This document shows, piece by piece, positions 16,871 through 26,292 of a stretch of DNA of 64,000 bases. The stretch's first letter is position 1, and the number at the start of each line of letters is the position of its first letter. The stretch is taken from positions 3,410,001 to 3,474,000 of the forward strand of contig NZ_CP102253.1 in the NCBI RefSeq assembly GCF_025145845.1, in the 5' to 3' direction. Made by a program: the position numbers and the translations under genes. Source of the DNA: Alistipes shahii WAL 8301 (GTDB lineage Bacteria > Bacteroidota > Bacteroidia > Bacteroidales > Rikenellaceae). The notes under the pieces were generated by a model that was given only the letters and a program-made list of their open reading frames with translations, was not told where the DNA came from and did no database searches.

Positions 16871-19800
16871 TTAGTATCTGATCTGGAGGCTGAAAATAAT
16901 GGTCCGGGGCTTGGGGTAAGCGCCGATGTCGACGCGCCGCAGGGCCGAGTTGGAACTCGATGTCGAAACGTCCGGGTCGAATCCGTTGTATTTCTTCCAC
17001 AGGTAGAGGTTCTCGCCGCTGACGCTTACGCGGATGTCGCGCAGGCGGTTTTTGGTGACCTTGCGCATGTCGAACGTGTAGCTCGCGGAGATGTTCTTCA
17101 GCCGCAGGTAGCTTGCGTCGTGCACCAGCCGGTCGCTGGGCAGGGCGTCGTAGCTGCCGGCCATCGGCAGGTTCGAATTCGGGTTGCGGACCGGATGCCA
17201 GGAGTTCTGCATGTACTTGTATTGGTTGGTATAGGGCGAACCGTTGCCCATCCAGAGTTCGGCGACGTTGTAGATCTTGCCGCCGATCGAGTAGTTGAAG
17301 AAGAAGCTGAATGTGAAGTTATGGATGTTGAACGTGTTCTGGATACCGCCGTAGAGATCCGGATCGGCCGATCCGAGGTAGACCAGGTCGTCGCTGTTCA
17401 GCGCTCCGTCGTGGTTGATGTCCTGATAGCGGGCGTATCCGGGCTTGAAGGTGTTGCCGCTGGCCGAGGCGTAGGCCTTGGTGATCTTGTTGCGCTCGAC
17501 CTCTTCCTGGTTGTGCCATACGCCGCCGTAGCGGAATCCCCAGAGGGCGTTGAGCGTGTAGCCCTTCTTGTAGCCGTACATCATGTAGGTGGTTCCCGAC
17601 GACGACGGCGACGAGTAGGCTGTCACGAAGTCTTCCGAGGCGATGTCGTCCACCATCTGCCTGTTGCGCGACAGGGTGAGGGTCGTTGACCACTGGAATT
17701 TCGGACGGACGATGTTGCGGCTTTCGACGGTGAGTTCCTACCCCTTGTTGGTGGTGCGTCCGGCGTTGGCGAAGTAGTTGGTGTAACCCGTCTGCGAGGC
17801 TACCTGTACGGTCAGCAGCAGGTCGCGGGTCTTGATCAGATAGGCGTCGGCCGTGACGTTGAGCCGTCCGTCGAACAGCGAGATGTCGGCTCCGAGGGTA
17901 TACTGGTCGGAGGTTTCCCACGTCAGGTCGGGTGATGCCAGACGCGACGGGTAGACCGCCAGCTGCTGCGTGCCTCCCATCAGGTAGCCGCTCGTCGAGT
18001 TGCTGACGGCCGCCAGCGAACGGTAGGCCGAGATGGCGTCGTTGCCGGTGCGTCCGAGGCTGGCGCGCAGGGCCAGTTCGTCGATCCACTTGGCTTTTTG
18101 CAGGAACTTCTCGTTGGCGATGTTCCAGCGGAGGGCCGCCGAGGGGAAGAATCCCCATTTCTTGTTGGCGGCGAAGTTCGAGGCGCCGTCGTAACGGGCC
18201 GTGAACGTAACGTAGTAACGCTCCTTGTAGTTGTAGTTCAGACGTCCGAACACCGACATCTTGGTCCAGTCCGTGCGGTTGGTGCTGATCGAGGTGTTCT
18301 GCTTGTCGGGAACCGCGGCCATGTTGTTCCAGGTGAGTTCGTCGAGCGTGTAGCCGCGCCCGGTGATGCTCAGGTTGTTGTCGTACTTGATCTGCGCGGT
18401 GTATCCGCCCAGCACGTCGAAATTGTGGCCGCTCTTGGGGCGCAATTCGTAGTAGACCGTATTTTCGCTTGAGAAACTCGTGTCGTCGTATTCATCACGT
18501 TTGGCGTAACCGCCTTCGTTCTCCTTCTTGGCAGGCAGGTATCCCGGCTCGTAGTAGCGTCCGTGGCGCTGGTAGGAGTAGTAGGTGAACTGGCTGCGCA
18601 GCTTCAGCCCCTTGACGGGGGTCACCTCGACGAATGCGCTGTTGTTGAGCGAAATGCGCCGGGCGTTCTTGAGGCAGTGGTCGAGCATGATGCGCGGGTT
18701 GTTGAATTTCTGTCCCGAGTACCACAGGTCGTTCATGTCGGATGTGGGGGAGAGGAACGGGCTGAGGAACACGGCGGCGTTCCACCAGTTGGTTCCGCCG
18801 ATGGTGGCCAGGTTTTCGTCCTGATCGCGGTAGGTGTAGCTCAGGTTCAGTCCGGCCTTGAGCCATTTGGCGAACTCGTGGTCGACCTTCAGGCGCGCCG
18901 AGTAACGTTTCAGCCCGCTGTTGTCGATGATTCCCTGCGTTTCGTTGAATCCGGCCGAGGCGTAGTAGGAGCTTTTCGCGGAGGCTCCCGAAATCGAAAG
19001 GTCGTAATTCTGATAGAGCGCCGTGCGCGTGATGGTGTCGATCCAGTTCGTGCCGACGCCTTTGGCCTCGGGGTTGGGGAAGGGGTATTTCGACATCGGC
19101 GAGTCGGGTTCGATTTTATCGTTGCCGTCGGCGCTTGAGAAGAAATAGGCGTAGTCGTTGCGGTAGCGGGCGAACTCCGTGGCGTCCATGATGTCGAGCT
19201 GACGCGGGAGCTGCGAAAATCCCAGGTCGGTCTTGAAGGTGATGTTGGGTCGTCCGTCCATGCCGCGGCCCTTCTTGGTCGTGATCACGATCACGCCGTT
19301 CGAGCCGCGCGCGCCGTAGATGGCCGTCGACGAGGCGTCCTTCAGCACCGAGATCGACTCGATGTCCGCGGAGTTGATGTCGTTCAGGTCGTGAATGCCG
19401 TCGATGACGCCGTCGACGATGATCAGCGGTTCGTTCGATGCCGAGATCGAGCGTGTGCCGCGGATACGGATCGAGGTCGTGGCGCCCGGCTCTCCGGTCG
19501 TGGCCATGATGTCGGCGCCGGCGATGCGGCCCTGGAGGGCCTGGTCGACCGAAACCACCGGCACGTCCTTGATGTCGCTCATCTTGACGTTGGCCACCGA
19601 ACCCGTCAGGTCGGTTTTCTTCACCGTGCCGTAGCCGATCACGACCACTTCGTCGATGGTCTGCTTGCTCTGTTCGAGTTTCACGTCGACCTTCGTGCGC
19701 GCGCCGACCTTTTCGGTTTTGGCTTCATAGCCGATGTACTGGAAGGTCAGCGAAGCGCCTTCGGGAACCTGGATCGAATAATCGCCCGTGGCGTTGGTGC

Positions 19801-19975
19801 TGGCGCCGTTCGTCGTGCCCGTCACCAGTACGGTCGCGCCGATCAGCGGCTCGCCGCTCTGGTCCGTAACCTTGCCCGTTACGGTATGTTTGGTTCCGCT
19901 TTTCTGCGCGAAGGCAGGCGCTGCCGTCAGCACTCCCGAAACCAGCAGGATCAGTAATATGATATATTGTTTCAT
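16871..19975 (-). pseudogene. SusC/RagA-family TonB-dependent receptor with an in-frame TAG
   Basis: The frame would encode 1034 codons, normal for SusC, but is interrupted once by TAG at 17738-17740. Before it lie a signal peptide, a carboxypeptidase-regulatory-like domain (about 30-105), the TonB box/plug (VVVIGYGTVKKTDLTGSV and the PLIIVDGV motif) and about half the barrel (745 aa in total). After it the same frame continues without change: 27 codons, then an internal ATG at 17656 and the rest of the barrel, ending in a C-terminal aromatic strand (IIFSLQIRY). The residue is tryptophan in many relatives (NKGWELTVES), so TGG to TAG is a one-base change. Either the gene is recently inactivated, the base is an error, or the stop is read through. 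Confidence 0.88.
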
Positions 19976-19983
19976 GCGAATTT

Positions 19984-20940
19984 TTATTTAAGTGCAACTC
20001 CTGATGCTTGCTTCCCGGAGGGGTAGTGGCGGAATTCGATCATCACCGGGTAGTGGTCCGAATGCGTGGCGGTAAATTCGTCGTAGATGATGCGCGAGTC
20101 GGTTATTTCACGCATCACGGCCTGCGAGGCGTAGATGAAGTCGATCCGCCGTTGATCCGCCGTCGATTCGCCGTTGTAGGGGGTGGGAACGGTGTGGAAG
20201 AACTGGCTGTGGCGGTCGCGCAGGGCGTCGCAGTAGCCGCTCTTGAGTACGATCGAATGCGTCTCGAAATAGGTGTTCGCGGGCATCGCGTCGGCATCCT
20301 TGGGCGAATAGGAGTTGAAGTCGCCCGCCATCAGCCACAGCGGTTCCACCGGATAGCGGCGGATGGTGCTGTCGAGGATGCAGTTGATCTCCCGGTCGCG
20401 GTAGGTGTTGCCCGTCCCGGCTGCGCCCTGCCCGTTGGGATAGGTTCCGAAGGGATAGAGGTGCAGCACCACGACGTTGATGTCCTTGATGCGGGTGTGG
20501 ATGGCTCCGTGCCAGAGGGGAACGTCTTCGAGCAGGCGGTTGCGCAGTTCGATGGGGTATTTCGACGTCAGCCCCACCGGAAATCCGCTCTCCTTGCAGA
20601 GTATGGCGTAGGGGTGCCCGTAGCGGCCGGCAAGGGCCGTGAGCGACTCCTCGGTGAATGCGTTGCACTCGCAGAGGGCCATGAAGTCGGGGTCCTTCTC
20701 CTTCACCCAGTCGACGAAGTTGTCGAAGTTCTGGGCTTTGTCGAGCTTCATGCCCTCGAGAATATTGTAACTGATGAAACGCAGGGTTTCGGGCTGGACG
20801 CTCGTTCCCGGATCGGTCGTCAGTTCCTCGTCCGGTGCGGCGGGATCGTCGTCGCAGGCGGGCAGCAGGGCCGTGGCCGTGAGCAGCGTCGCCCCGAAAG
20901 CCAGCCGGCGCAGCATCTGTATCGTGTCGTATGTTTTCAT
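19984..20940 (-). CDS. Endonuclease/exonuclease/phosphatase-fold lipoprotein
   Basis: 318 aa. The signal peptide ends LPAC followed by DDDP, a lipobox with a strong acidic surface-export signal. The EEP catalytic set is intact: SYNI near residue 55, ECN for the metal-binding Glu, GDFN for the Asp-Asn pair, and a C-terminal THSDHYPV. The fold covers DNase I-like nucleases, sphingomyelinases and inositol phosphatases, so the enzyme should cleave phosphodiesters or phosphoesters at the cell surface; the substrate cannot be told from sequence. It lies 8 bases upstream of susC in the same operon, which ties it to whatever SusCD imports. Confidence 0.88.
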   Translation of the reverse strand: MKTYDTIQMLRRLAFGATLLTATALLPACDDDPAAPDEELTTDPGTSVQPETLRFISYNILEGMKLDKAQNFDNFVDWVKEKDPDFMALCECNAFTEESLTALAGRYGHPYAILCKESGFPVGLTSKYPIELRNRLLEDVPLWHGAIHTRIKDINVVVLHLYPFGTYPNGQGAAGTGNTYRDREINCILDSTIRRYPVEPLWLMAGDFNSYSPKDADAMPANTYFETHSIVLKSGYCDALRDRHSQFFHTVPTPYNGESTADQRRIDFIYASQAVMREITDSRIIYDEFTATHSDHYPVMIEFRHYPSGKQASGVALK

Positions 20941-20953
20941 GTCGTTCGCTGGT

Positions 20954-23062
20954 TTATTTGTTGTAACGCAGGGCTGCGTAGGAGACGGTGAATGCGTTGG
21001 CTACCTGTCCGTTGGATGCGATGGTCGCGGTGTCGTAGGTCGTCGCCGTGCCGATCTTGTTCTGCACGGGGCGCAGGCGGATCCATGCCACGCTCTGTCC
21101 CAGAATCTCGGTGGGAACCTGCATCCACACGTTCTTGTCGCCCGAAAGCTGCTCGAGCTGCATGTTGCCCCAGTTGCCGTTGTCGGGAACCGTGAAATCG
21201 GTGAGCTTCTTCCAGTTGTCGCCGTCGAGCGAATATTCCGCCGTCCAGTAGCGCAGTCCGCCCTGTGCCGAGTGGTAGCGGCAGGTGAAGACGAAGGAGC
21301 ATTGCGTGGAGCTGACGCCCTGCGTCGAGAACTCGAAGATCAGGGAGTTTCCCGTGTTCTTCGCCGTGTCCCACAGCTGTTTGTGGCCCCACGAGGCGTT
21401 GTTGATGGTCAGCCCGTTTTCGGCGGCCCGGTAGGCGCTGCCGACGGCCAGCCAGGCGTAGGTGCTCATAAACGAGAGTCCCGAACCCGTCGTTGCGGCC
21501 ACGCAATGCGCCTGACCGCTGTCGGTTGCCGGATGCGGATACTGCGGGAATGCGTAGGCGCGGGGGTCCTTGCTGCCGTTGGGACTCCACTCCACGGCCA
21601 CGGCCGAGAAGACGTTGTCGGCCGATTCGTCCAGCGCGATGTCCTCGCGCGTCACGTTGCGGATCTGGTAACGGCCGATGTCGCCGCCCCGCTCGAAGAA
21701 GGTGTAAGGCTCGTGTACGATGATGCCTGTGATCGTTCCCTCGCCGTCGGGCATCTCCTTGAAACGCCAGTCGCAGCCGTGGTTGGTCATCAGGTAGATC
21801 ATGTCGCCGTGACGGTCGAGTACGGCCGCGGGGTAGTAGTTGTTGAAACTGTTGGTGTAGTTGATGTGCACGGGGATGAAACGTCCGGTGCGCACGGCCA
21901 TCTGGCAGCGTTTGAGCGTCACCTGGGTGTAGATGTCGGCGTCGGTCAGCTGGTCGATGAAGCGTCGCTTCGCGGGCAGTTCTTCGGCCGTCCCGGCCTC
22001 TTTGGTGACGATGTGGTCCTGCGTCACGCCGCTGAGCGTGTAGCGCTCGGGGTTGCTCCGCTTGGTCAGCGTGAGGCCCTTGCACCAGAGTTTGAGTTTG
22101 TCATATCGTTGCAGGTTGTTCTGCTGGGCGTCGGTCGTGACGAGGGCGAGACCCAGCGAGGCGTCGGCGTTCTGCATGTAGGCCGTGCAGTCGTTGATGC
22201 CCAGATCGGGTTTCTCCGCGGCCTTGGGCATGGGGCTTCCGGCCATGTTGGGCGAGGCCCAGTCGCTGATGACCGTGCCGCTTACGGCGATGTCCTGATC
22301 GAGGGTGATCTCGCCTTCCGCCTCCGCGATCAGCCCGCGCAGCTCCTCGAAGGTCATCTCGCGGGTCTCCGCCGTACCGCCCGGGATACCCTGATAGGCT
22401 GTGAAATAGGTTGTGTGATCTTCGCCCCAGTCGTCCTGAAACCGGAGCCGGAACCGCGCCGTGCGAGGCTCGAATTTCTTGTTGTCGGCGATCCGGAACC
22501 GGAAATATTTGAAATCCTGGGCGTAGCTGACGCTGTCGGCCCACGGCTCGGCAGCGGAATTCTCGTCGTAAACGACCGTCCAGTAGATTTTTTTGGACAG
22601 CGGAATGTTGGTGTCTATTGCGACAGAGTCGATCGTTTCTACGGATGAATATTGTTTTCCGATGTACTTGAACTCCAGGAGCGGCGTCGTGCCGTACTGC
22701 ATCAGGTAAATCGTGTCGACGACCTGCTGGCGGGCCGATGAGACGAGGATGGTTCCCTTGCGGGGAAGCGAGTTGTTGGTCCGGTAATTGAGGTTGAGCG
22801 AGCCGCCCGTTTCGCCGCTGTCGGCGCCGTCGACCGAGACCCAGAGTCTGGTCTCGGGCGTGAGCCGCGCCTGCCACGGTCCGGAGGTCTCTACCTTGAT
22901 GGTGCGGGAGCCTGCGTCGCTGGAGACGAAGACTTCGCTGCTGACGCCTTTCGAGCCGATAGCCGGCTCCGTTTCATCCTCGCTGCACCCCCCCCCGAGC
23001 AATAGGGCTGAGGCGGCGAAGGCGCAGATCAGGCTGAAGCGCTTGGTGTAGAATTTTTTCAT
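20954..23062 (-). CDS. Surface lipoprotein with BACON and DUF5689-like domains
   Basis: 702 aa. The signal peptide ends GGGC followed by SEDE. Two BACON-like stretches (about 35-230) precede a DUF5689-like region (about 240-420, with TLDQDIAVSGTVISD and AYMQNADASLGLAL) and a C-terminal beta-sandwich (about 500-702) ending YAALRYNK, almost the same tail as its paralogue at 10596-12812. It is second in the operon, 21 bases after the first gene and 13 bases before the EEP gene. A substrate-binding role is inferred from context. Confidence 0.8.
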   Translation of the reverse strand: MKKFYTKRFSLICAFAASALLLGGGCSEDETEPAIGSKGVSSEVFVSSDAGSRTIKVETSGPWQARLTPETRLWVSVDGADSGETGGSLNLNYRTNNSLPRKGTILVSSARQQVVDTIYLMQYGTTPLLEFKYIGKQYSSVETIDSVAIDTNIPLSKKIYWTVVYDENSAAEPWADSVSYAQDFKYFRFRIADNKKFEPRTARFRLRFQDDWGEDHTTYFTAYQGIPGGTAETREMTFEELRGLIAEAEGEITLDQDIAVSGTVISDWASPNMAGSPMPKAAEKPDLGINDCTAYMQNADASLGLALVTTDAQQNNLQRYDKLKLWCKGLTLTKRSNPERYTLSGVTQDHIVTKEAGTAEELPAKRRFIDQLTDADIYTQVTLKRCQMAVRTGRFIPVHINYTNSFNNYYPAAVLDRHGDMIYLMTNHGCDWRFKEMPDGEGTITGIIVHEPYTFFERGGDIGRYQIRNVTREDIALDESADNVFSAVAVEWSPNGSKDPRAYAFPQYPHPATDSGQAHCVAATTGSGLSFMSTYAWLAVGSAYRAAENGLTINNASWGHKQLWDTAKNTGNSLIFEFSTQGVSSTQCSFVFTCRYHSAQGGLRYWTAEYSLDGDNWKKLTDFTVPDNGNWGNMQLEQLSGDKNVWMQVPTEILGQSVAWIRLRPVQNKIGTATTYDTATIASNGQVANAFTVSYAALRYNK

Positions 23063-23083
23063 CGTATGTCGTAGTTTGGGTTT

Positions 23084-24214
23084 TTAGTGTCGCGGGGCAT
23101 TCTGTTCCCAGGGGAGTTTGCCGAACAGGTCTTCGAAATCGTACCATTTCAGGCGCAGCACGTAGAGGTTGTCGATGAAGATGCGTGTGTTGCCGCTCTC
23201 CATCTCGTATTTGCCGGCCATCAGTTCCATGCGCGTGTTGCTCGTAAAGGGATTTTTGGGGTGGGAGAAGATGATGAACTCCTGCTGGGAGTTTTTCCAC
23301 ATGGCCGTCGGAAGCTCCGCGGCCGTGGGATCGAGGTGTCCCACACGGACGGTTTTCTCGGTGGTTCCGTCGGCGAACTGCCCGCCTCCCGTGATCCGCA
23401 CGGTCAGTTCGTCGTTGTCTTTCGTGCCGTCGGCCGTCGCATAGGCGATGGCGTTGAAACGGACCATGGCGGCCGTGTCGTTCCGGATGCCCGGATCGTA
23501 CGGGGTCAGCAGGTTGGCTCCGTGTCCGGCGTCGTCGCCGAGCTTGACGTAGCCGTTTTTGCCGTAGCAGTAGGCCGTGCCTCCCTCCTGTGCGGGCGTC
23601 GATTCCAGCCCCATTTTCTTCTGGTCGGCGGTCCAGCTGTCGATCGGCGTTTCGCCCCGGGTCTCCAGGGGTTCCGCCGAACCGTACTTCAGCCAGTCGA
23701 AGTTGCCCTCGTAATCTTTGGTGTATTTCGGGAATCCCTGCACCACGGCGATGAATTCATTGAGGAATTCGACGTCGGTGTGCAGCGAGATGCACCCTTT
23801 CCGTTCTACGTAGGACTCCGTGTGCGGGGTGATCAGCAGGACCAGTTCGTCGATTCCGGGCCTGACGCCGCGTTTGATTTCGTCGACGTTGAGCCACTCC
23901 TCGGCCGGCAGTTCTCCGGACTCTTCCTTTTCGCCTTCGAATCCGACCTGATAAGCCACATTGCTTCTGATATAGATGGATCTTTTGAACGGAGTGGCGT
24001 CCTGCTCTTTCGACGCTCTGACGGGGATGTGCAGGGTTCCCGTCAGCGCTTCTTCGAACTCGGGCGAGTTCGACCACTCGATGTGTTCCCTGCGGGAGTA
24101 GTCCTTGTCGTCGTCGCAGGCTGTGCCCAGAGATACCGTGCCGGTCAGCAGCAGTACCGCGATCAGCGGGGTGACGCTCCTCTTCGGGATTTTCAGAGAT
24201 AGAGTTGTTCTCAT
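23084..24214 (-). CDS. Surface lipoprotein, first gene of the SusCD operon
   Basis: 376 aa. The signal peptide ends LGTAC followed by DDDKD, a lipobox with an acidic export signal. The N-terminal half resembles a BACON/immunoglobulin-type domain (SNVAYQVGFEGE, EEWLNVDEI). The C-terminal half (about 215-350) resembles a jelly-roll module of carbohydrate-binding type (AMVRFNAIAYAT, DELTVRITGGGQF, RIFIDNLYVLRLK). No catalytic motif is seen. It leads the operon, 80 bases after a good -7 box. I do not recognise a named family for the whole protein. Confidence 0.75.
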   Translation of the reverse strand: MRTTLSLKIPKRSVTPLIAVLLLTGTVSLGTACDDDKDYSRREHIEWSNSPEFEEALTGTLHIPVRASKEQDATPFKRSIYIRSNVAYQVGFEGEKEESGELPAEEWLNVDEIKRGVRPGIDELVLLITPHTESYVERKGCISLHTDVEFLNEFIAVVQGFPKYTKDYEGNFDWLKYGSAEPLETRGETPIDSWTADQKKMGLESTPAQEGGTAYCYGKNGYVKLGDDAGHGANLLTPYDPGIRNDTAAMVRFNAIAYATADGTKDNDELTVRITGGGQFADGTTEKTVRVGHLDPTAAELPTAMWKNSQQEFIIFSHPKNPFTSNTRMELMAGKYEMESGNTRIFIDNLYVLRLKWYDFEDLFGKLPWEQNAPRH

Positions 24215-24293
24215 AGCATTTAGGTTAATTGGTCTGAAAAAGTTTGGAAAATTTTAGCTAAATTTCGGGTGAATATTGAAAATATTTTCATTA

Positions 24294-24301
24294 CAAAGAT
24301 A
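24294..24301 (-). promoter_or_regulatory. -7 box (TATCTTTG) of the SusCD operon
   Basis: Exact TAnnTTTG match on the minus strand, followed by an 80-base AT-rich leader before the first lipoprotein gene. The upstream -33 position reads TTTC rather than TTTG, which suggests a promoter needing an activator. Confidence 0.6.
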
Positions 24302-24441
24302 GCCCTTAATAAATATGCGGAAAGGGCCTTGCGCGAAAATGTAAATGAATGTAAATCTTATCTTGTTTATTGTCAGCATGTTCGATTTTTGCACCCCCGT
24401 GCGTTATGTAAATGCTGAAACTTTGATATTTTACTTTTTAA

Positions 24442-24449
24442 TACATTTG
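24442..24449 (+). promoter_or_regulatory. -7 box (TACATTTG) of the DUF6377-type regulator gene
   Basis: Exact TAnnTTTG match with a TTTG at 24422-24425, 16 bases upstream, slightly short of usual spacing. The ATG lies 75 bases downstream. Confidence 0.55.
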
Positions 24450-24524
24450 TAATACACAGGCCCTTTCTTCTGATTTGCTTTTGTGTTATTAAAACGCTAT
24501 GTTTGCATTAAACCGAAACCTGAA

Positions 24525-26201
24525 ATGAAAATCCTCCTTCTTGCCGCAGCGTTGTTCTCCGCGCTGTCCGCGGCTCCGGCTTCCCCGGGTGAAAAGACCG
24601 ACCTGCAGGAGCTGTTCCGCAGTCTCGATCGCGTGATCGCCCGCAGCGGCGAGTACACGGCGCGGCGCGAATCCCGCATTGATTCGCTCAAGCGCGCTCT
24701 GACCCGCGACGGGCTTTCGCTGCGCGAGCGTTTCGACCTGACCGAGCGGCTCGCCGAAAATTACAACTCCTACCAGAGCGACTTCGCGCTTCTCTACCTC
24801 CGGCGAACTCTTGCGCTGGCCGAGGAGACCGGCGACAACGACCTGATCATGCGTGCCCGCTCCGGGATTGCGCTCTGTTACAGCCTGGGCGGACGTTTCT
24901 ACGAGGCCGAGGAGATCTTGAGCGGCATCCGCGACACGGTGCACGTCAGCCGCCGGGCGCTGCAATCCTATTATGTCGCCCGGCATCGCATGAACCGCGA
25001 ACTCTACGCCCTGACCGAGCCGGGCGAACGCCGCGACCTTTTCCGCCGGCGCGAGCACTATTATGCGGTCAGCGCGGCGGAAATCAGCGAGGACACCTTC
25101 ACGAGCCTGTACTACGGGTATATGGATGCCATCGTCCGCAAGGACTGGTCCGAGGCTTCGACCCTCTGCGACAGCCTGCTGGTCTCGGTCCCTTCCGATT
25201 CCCACTCCTACGCCAAGGCCGCCAACCACAAGGCGCAGCTCGAGGGGAAGGCGGGGCGTCCCGACGAGGAACTCGCCTGGTTCATACGTTCGGCCATGGC
25301 CGACATCCAGTCCGCCGTGCGTGACCACGGGTCGCTGTGCGCCGTCTCCGAGGAGCTTTTCAACCGGGGCGACGTCGATCGGGCGATGGATTATATCCGC
25401 GTGGCGATCCGCGACACGCGTTTCTTCAACTCCCCGAGCCGCTCGTGGCGCGACATGGCCATCCTGCCGCAGATCGAGGCGGCTTACAGCGAGCGCAACG
25501 CCCGCCTGCACACGATGTACATCGTGCTGATTGTCGTCATCCTGCTCTTTTTCGTCTCGGCCGTCGCCGCGGGGCTTTACGTGCTGTCCCGCAACCGGAA
25601 GCTCTGCGCCGTGCAGCAAACCCTCCGCGAGTCGAACGACAAACTCAACGGCCTGGCCCGGATCCTGCGCGAGACGAACGACCGCCTGAGCGCGCAGAAC
25701 CTCCGGATCGCCGATGCCAACCGGATCAAGGAGGTCTATATCGGGGGCTTTCTCCAGACGATTTCGGAATATATCAACAAACTCTCGGGTACGTATCAGT
25801 ATGTCAACAAGATGCTGCGCGACGACCGGATCGCCGAACTTCGCCGCGAATGCGCCCGCAGCAACATCCGCAACGACGAGCTGAAGGAGTTCTATGCGCT
25901 TTTCGACAAGACCTTCCTCGGGCTTTTTCCCTCGTTCATCGACGAGATGAACGGCCTGCTTGCCGACGAGGCCCGCACCGAGGGGCGTCACGACGGCGAG
26001 CTGACCACCGTGCTGCGCATCTACGCGCTGATCCGCCTGGGCATCACCGACACGGCGACCATCGCCGCGCTGCTGCACTGTTCGATCCGCACCGTCTACA
26101 ACTACCGCTCGTTCACCCAGCGGCACTCGCGGCCCGACGTCGGCGACCTGGAACAGCGTGTGCAGCTGATCGGGTTGAACGGGATCGCCGCCCGGTCCTG
26201 A
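24525..26201 (+). CDS. Membrane-spanning transcriptional regulator, DUF6377/SusR-like
   Basis: 558 aa from the ATG at 24525, where MKILLLAAALFSALSAAP forms a signal peptide; the open frame extends 14 codons further upstream but those do not fit one. A periplasmic helical region (about 25-325, TPR-like, with DNDLIMRARSGIALCYSLGG) is followed by a single membrane helix (about 331-353), a cytoplasmic coiled coil and a helical region with the DUF6377 pattern, and a C-terminal HTH-like segment (TATIAALLHCSIRTVYNYR). Such proteins sense ligands in the periplasm and act on an adjacent SusCD locus. The divergent position supports control of the 8934-24214 genes. Confidence 0.82.
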   Translation: MKILLLAAALFSALSAAPASPGEKTDLQELFRSLDRVIARSGEYTARRESRIDSLKRALTRDGLSLRERFDLTERLAENYNSYQSDFALLYLRRTLALAEETGDNDLIMRARSGIALCYSLGGRFYEAEEILSGIRDTVHVSRRALQSYYVARHRMNRELYALTEPGERRDLFRRREHYYAVSAAEISEDTFTSLYYGYMDAIVRKDWSEASTLCDSLLVSVPSDSHSYAKAANHKAQLEGKAGRPDEELAWFIRSAMADIQSAVRDHGSLCAVSEELFNRGDVDRAMDYIRVAIRDTRFFNSPSRSWRDMAILPQIEAAYSERNARLHTMYIVLIVVILLFFVSAVAAGLYVLSRNRKLCAVQQTLRESNDKLNGLARILRETNDRLSAQNLRIADANRIKEVYIGGFLQTISEYINKLSGTYQYVNKMLRDDRIAELRRECARSNIRNDELKEFYALFDKTFLGLFPSFIDEMNGLLADEARTEGRHDGELTTVLRIYALIRLGITDTATIAALLHCSIRTVYNYRSFTQRHSRPDVGDLEQRVQLIGLNGIAARS

Positions 26202-26251
26202 CGGAGCCGCGTGTGCCGAAAAGCGTAAAATAACGCTGTTCCGGCAATTTT

Positions 26252-26283
26252 AACCTCCCGGCCGTAACAACGGCCGGGAGGTT
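26252..26283. terminator. Bidirectional terminator between convergent genes
   Basis: A perfect 14-bp stem (26252-26265 with 26270-26283) with a 4-base loop, placed between the converging regulator and ion-channel genes. Tails are short in both directions. Confidence 0.75.
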
Positions 26284-26292
26284 TACAGAAGG

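Larger units (their letters stand above)
24215..24524. promoter_or_regulatory. Divergent control region between the SusCD operon and its regulator
   Basis: 310 AT-rich bases with no gene. Promoter boxes point both ways (24294-24301 minus, 24442-24449 plus). The octamer ATGTAAAT occurs three times, at 24339-24346, 24349-24356 (10 bases apart, one helical turn) and 24406-24413. These are candidate operator half-sites upstream of the SusCD promoter. Confidence 0.5.

Noticed and set aside
16871..17656. Separate SusC-like gene starting at the internal ATG
   Set aside because: It lacks signal, plug and N-terminal barrel and is in the same frame as the upstream part; it is the 3' portion of one interrupted susC.
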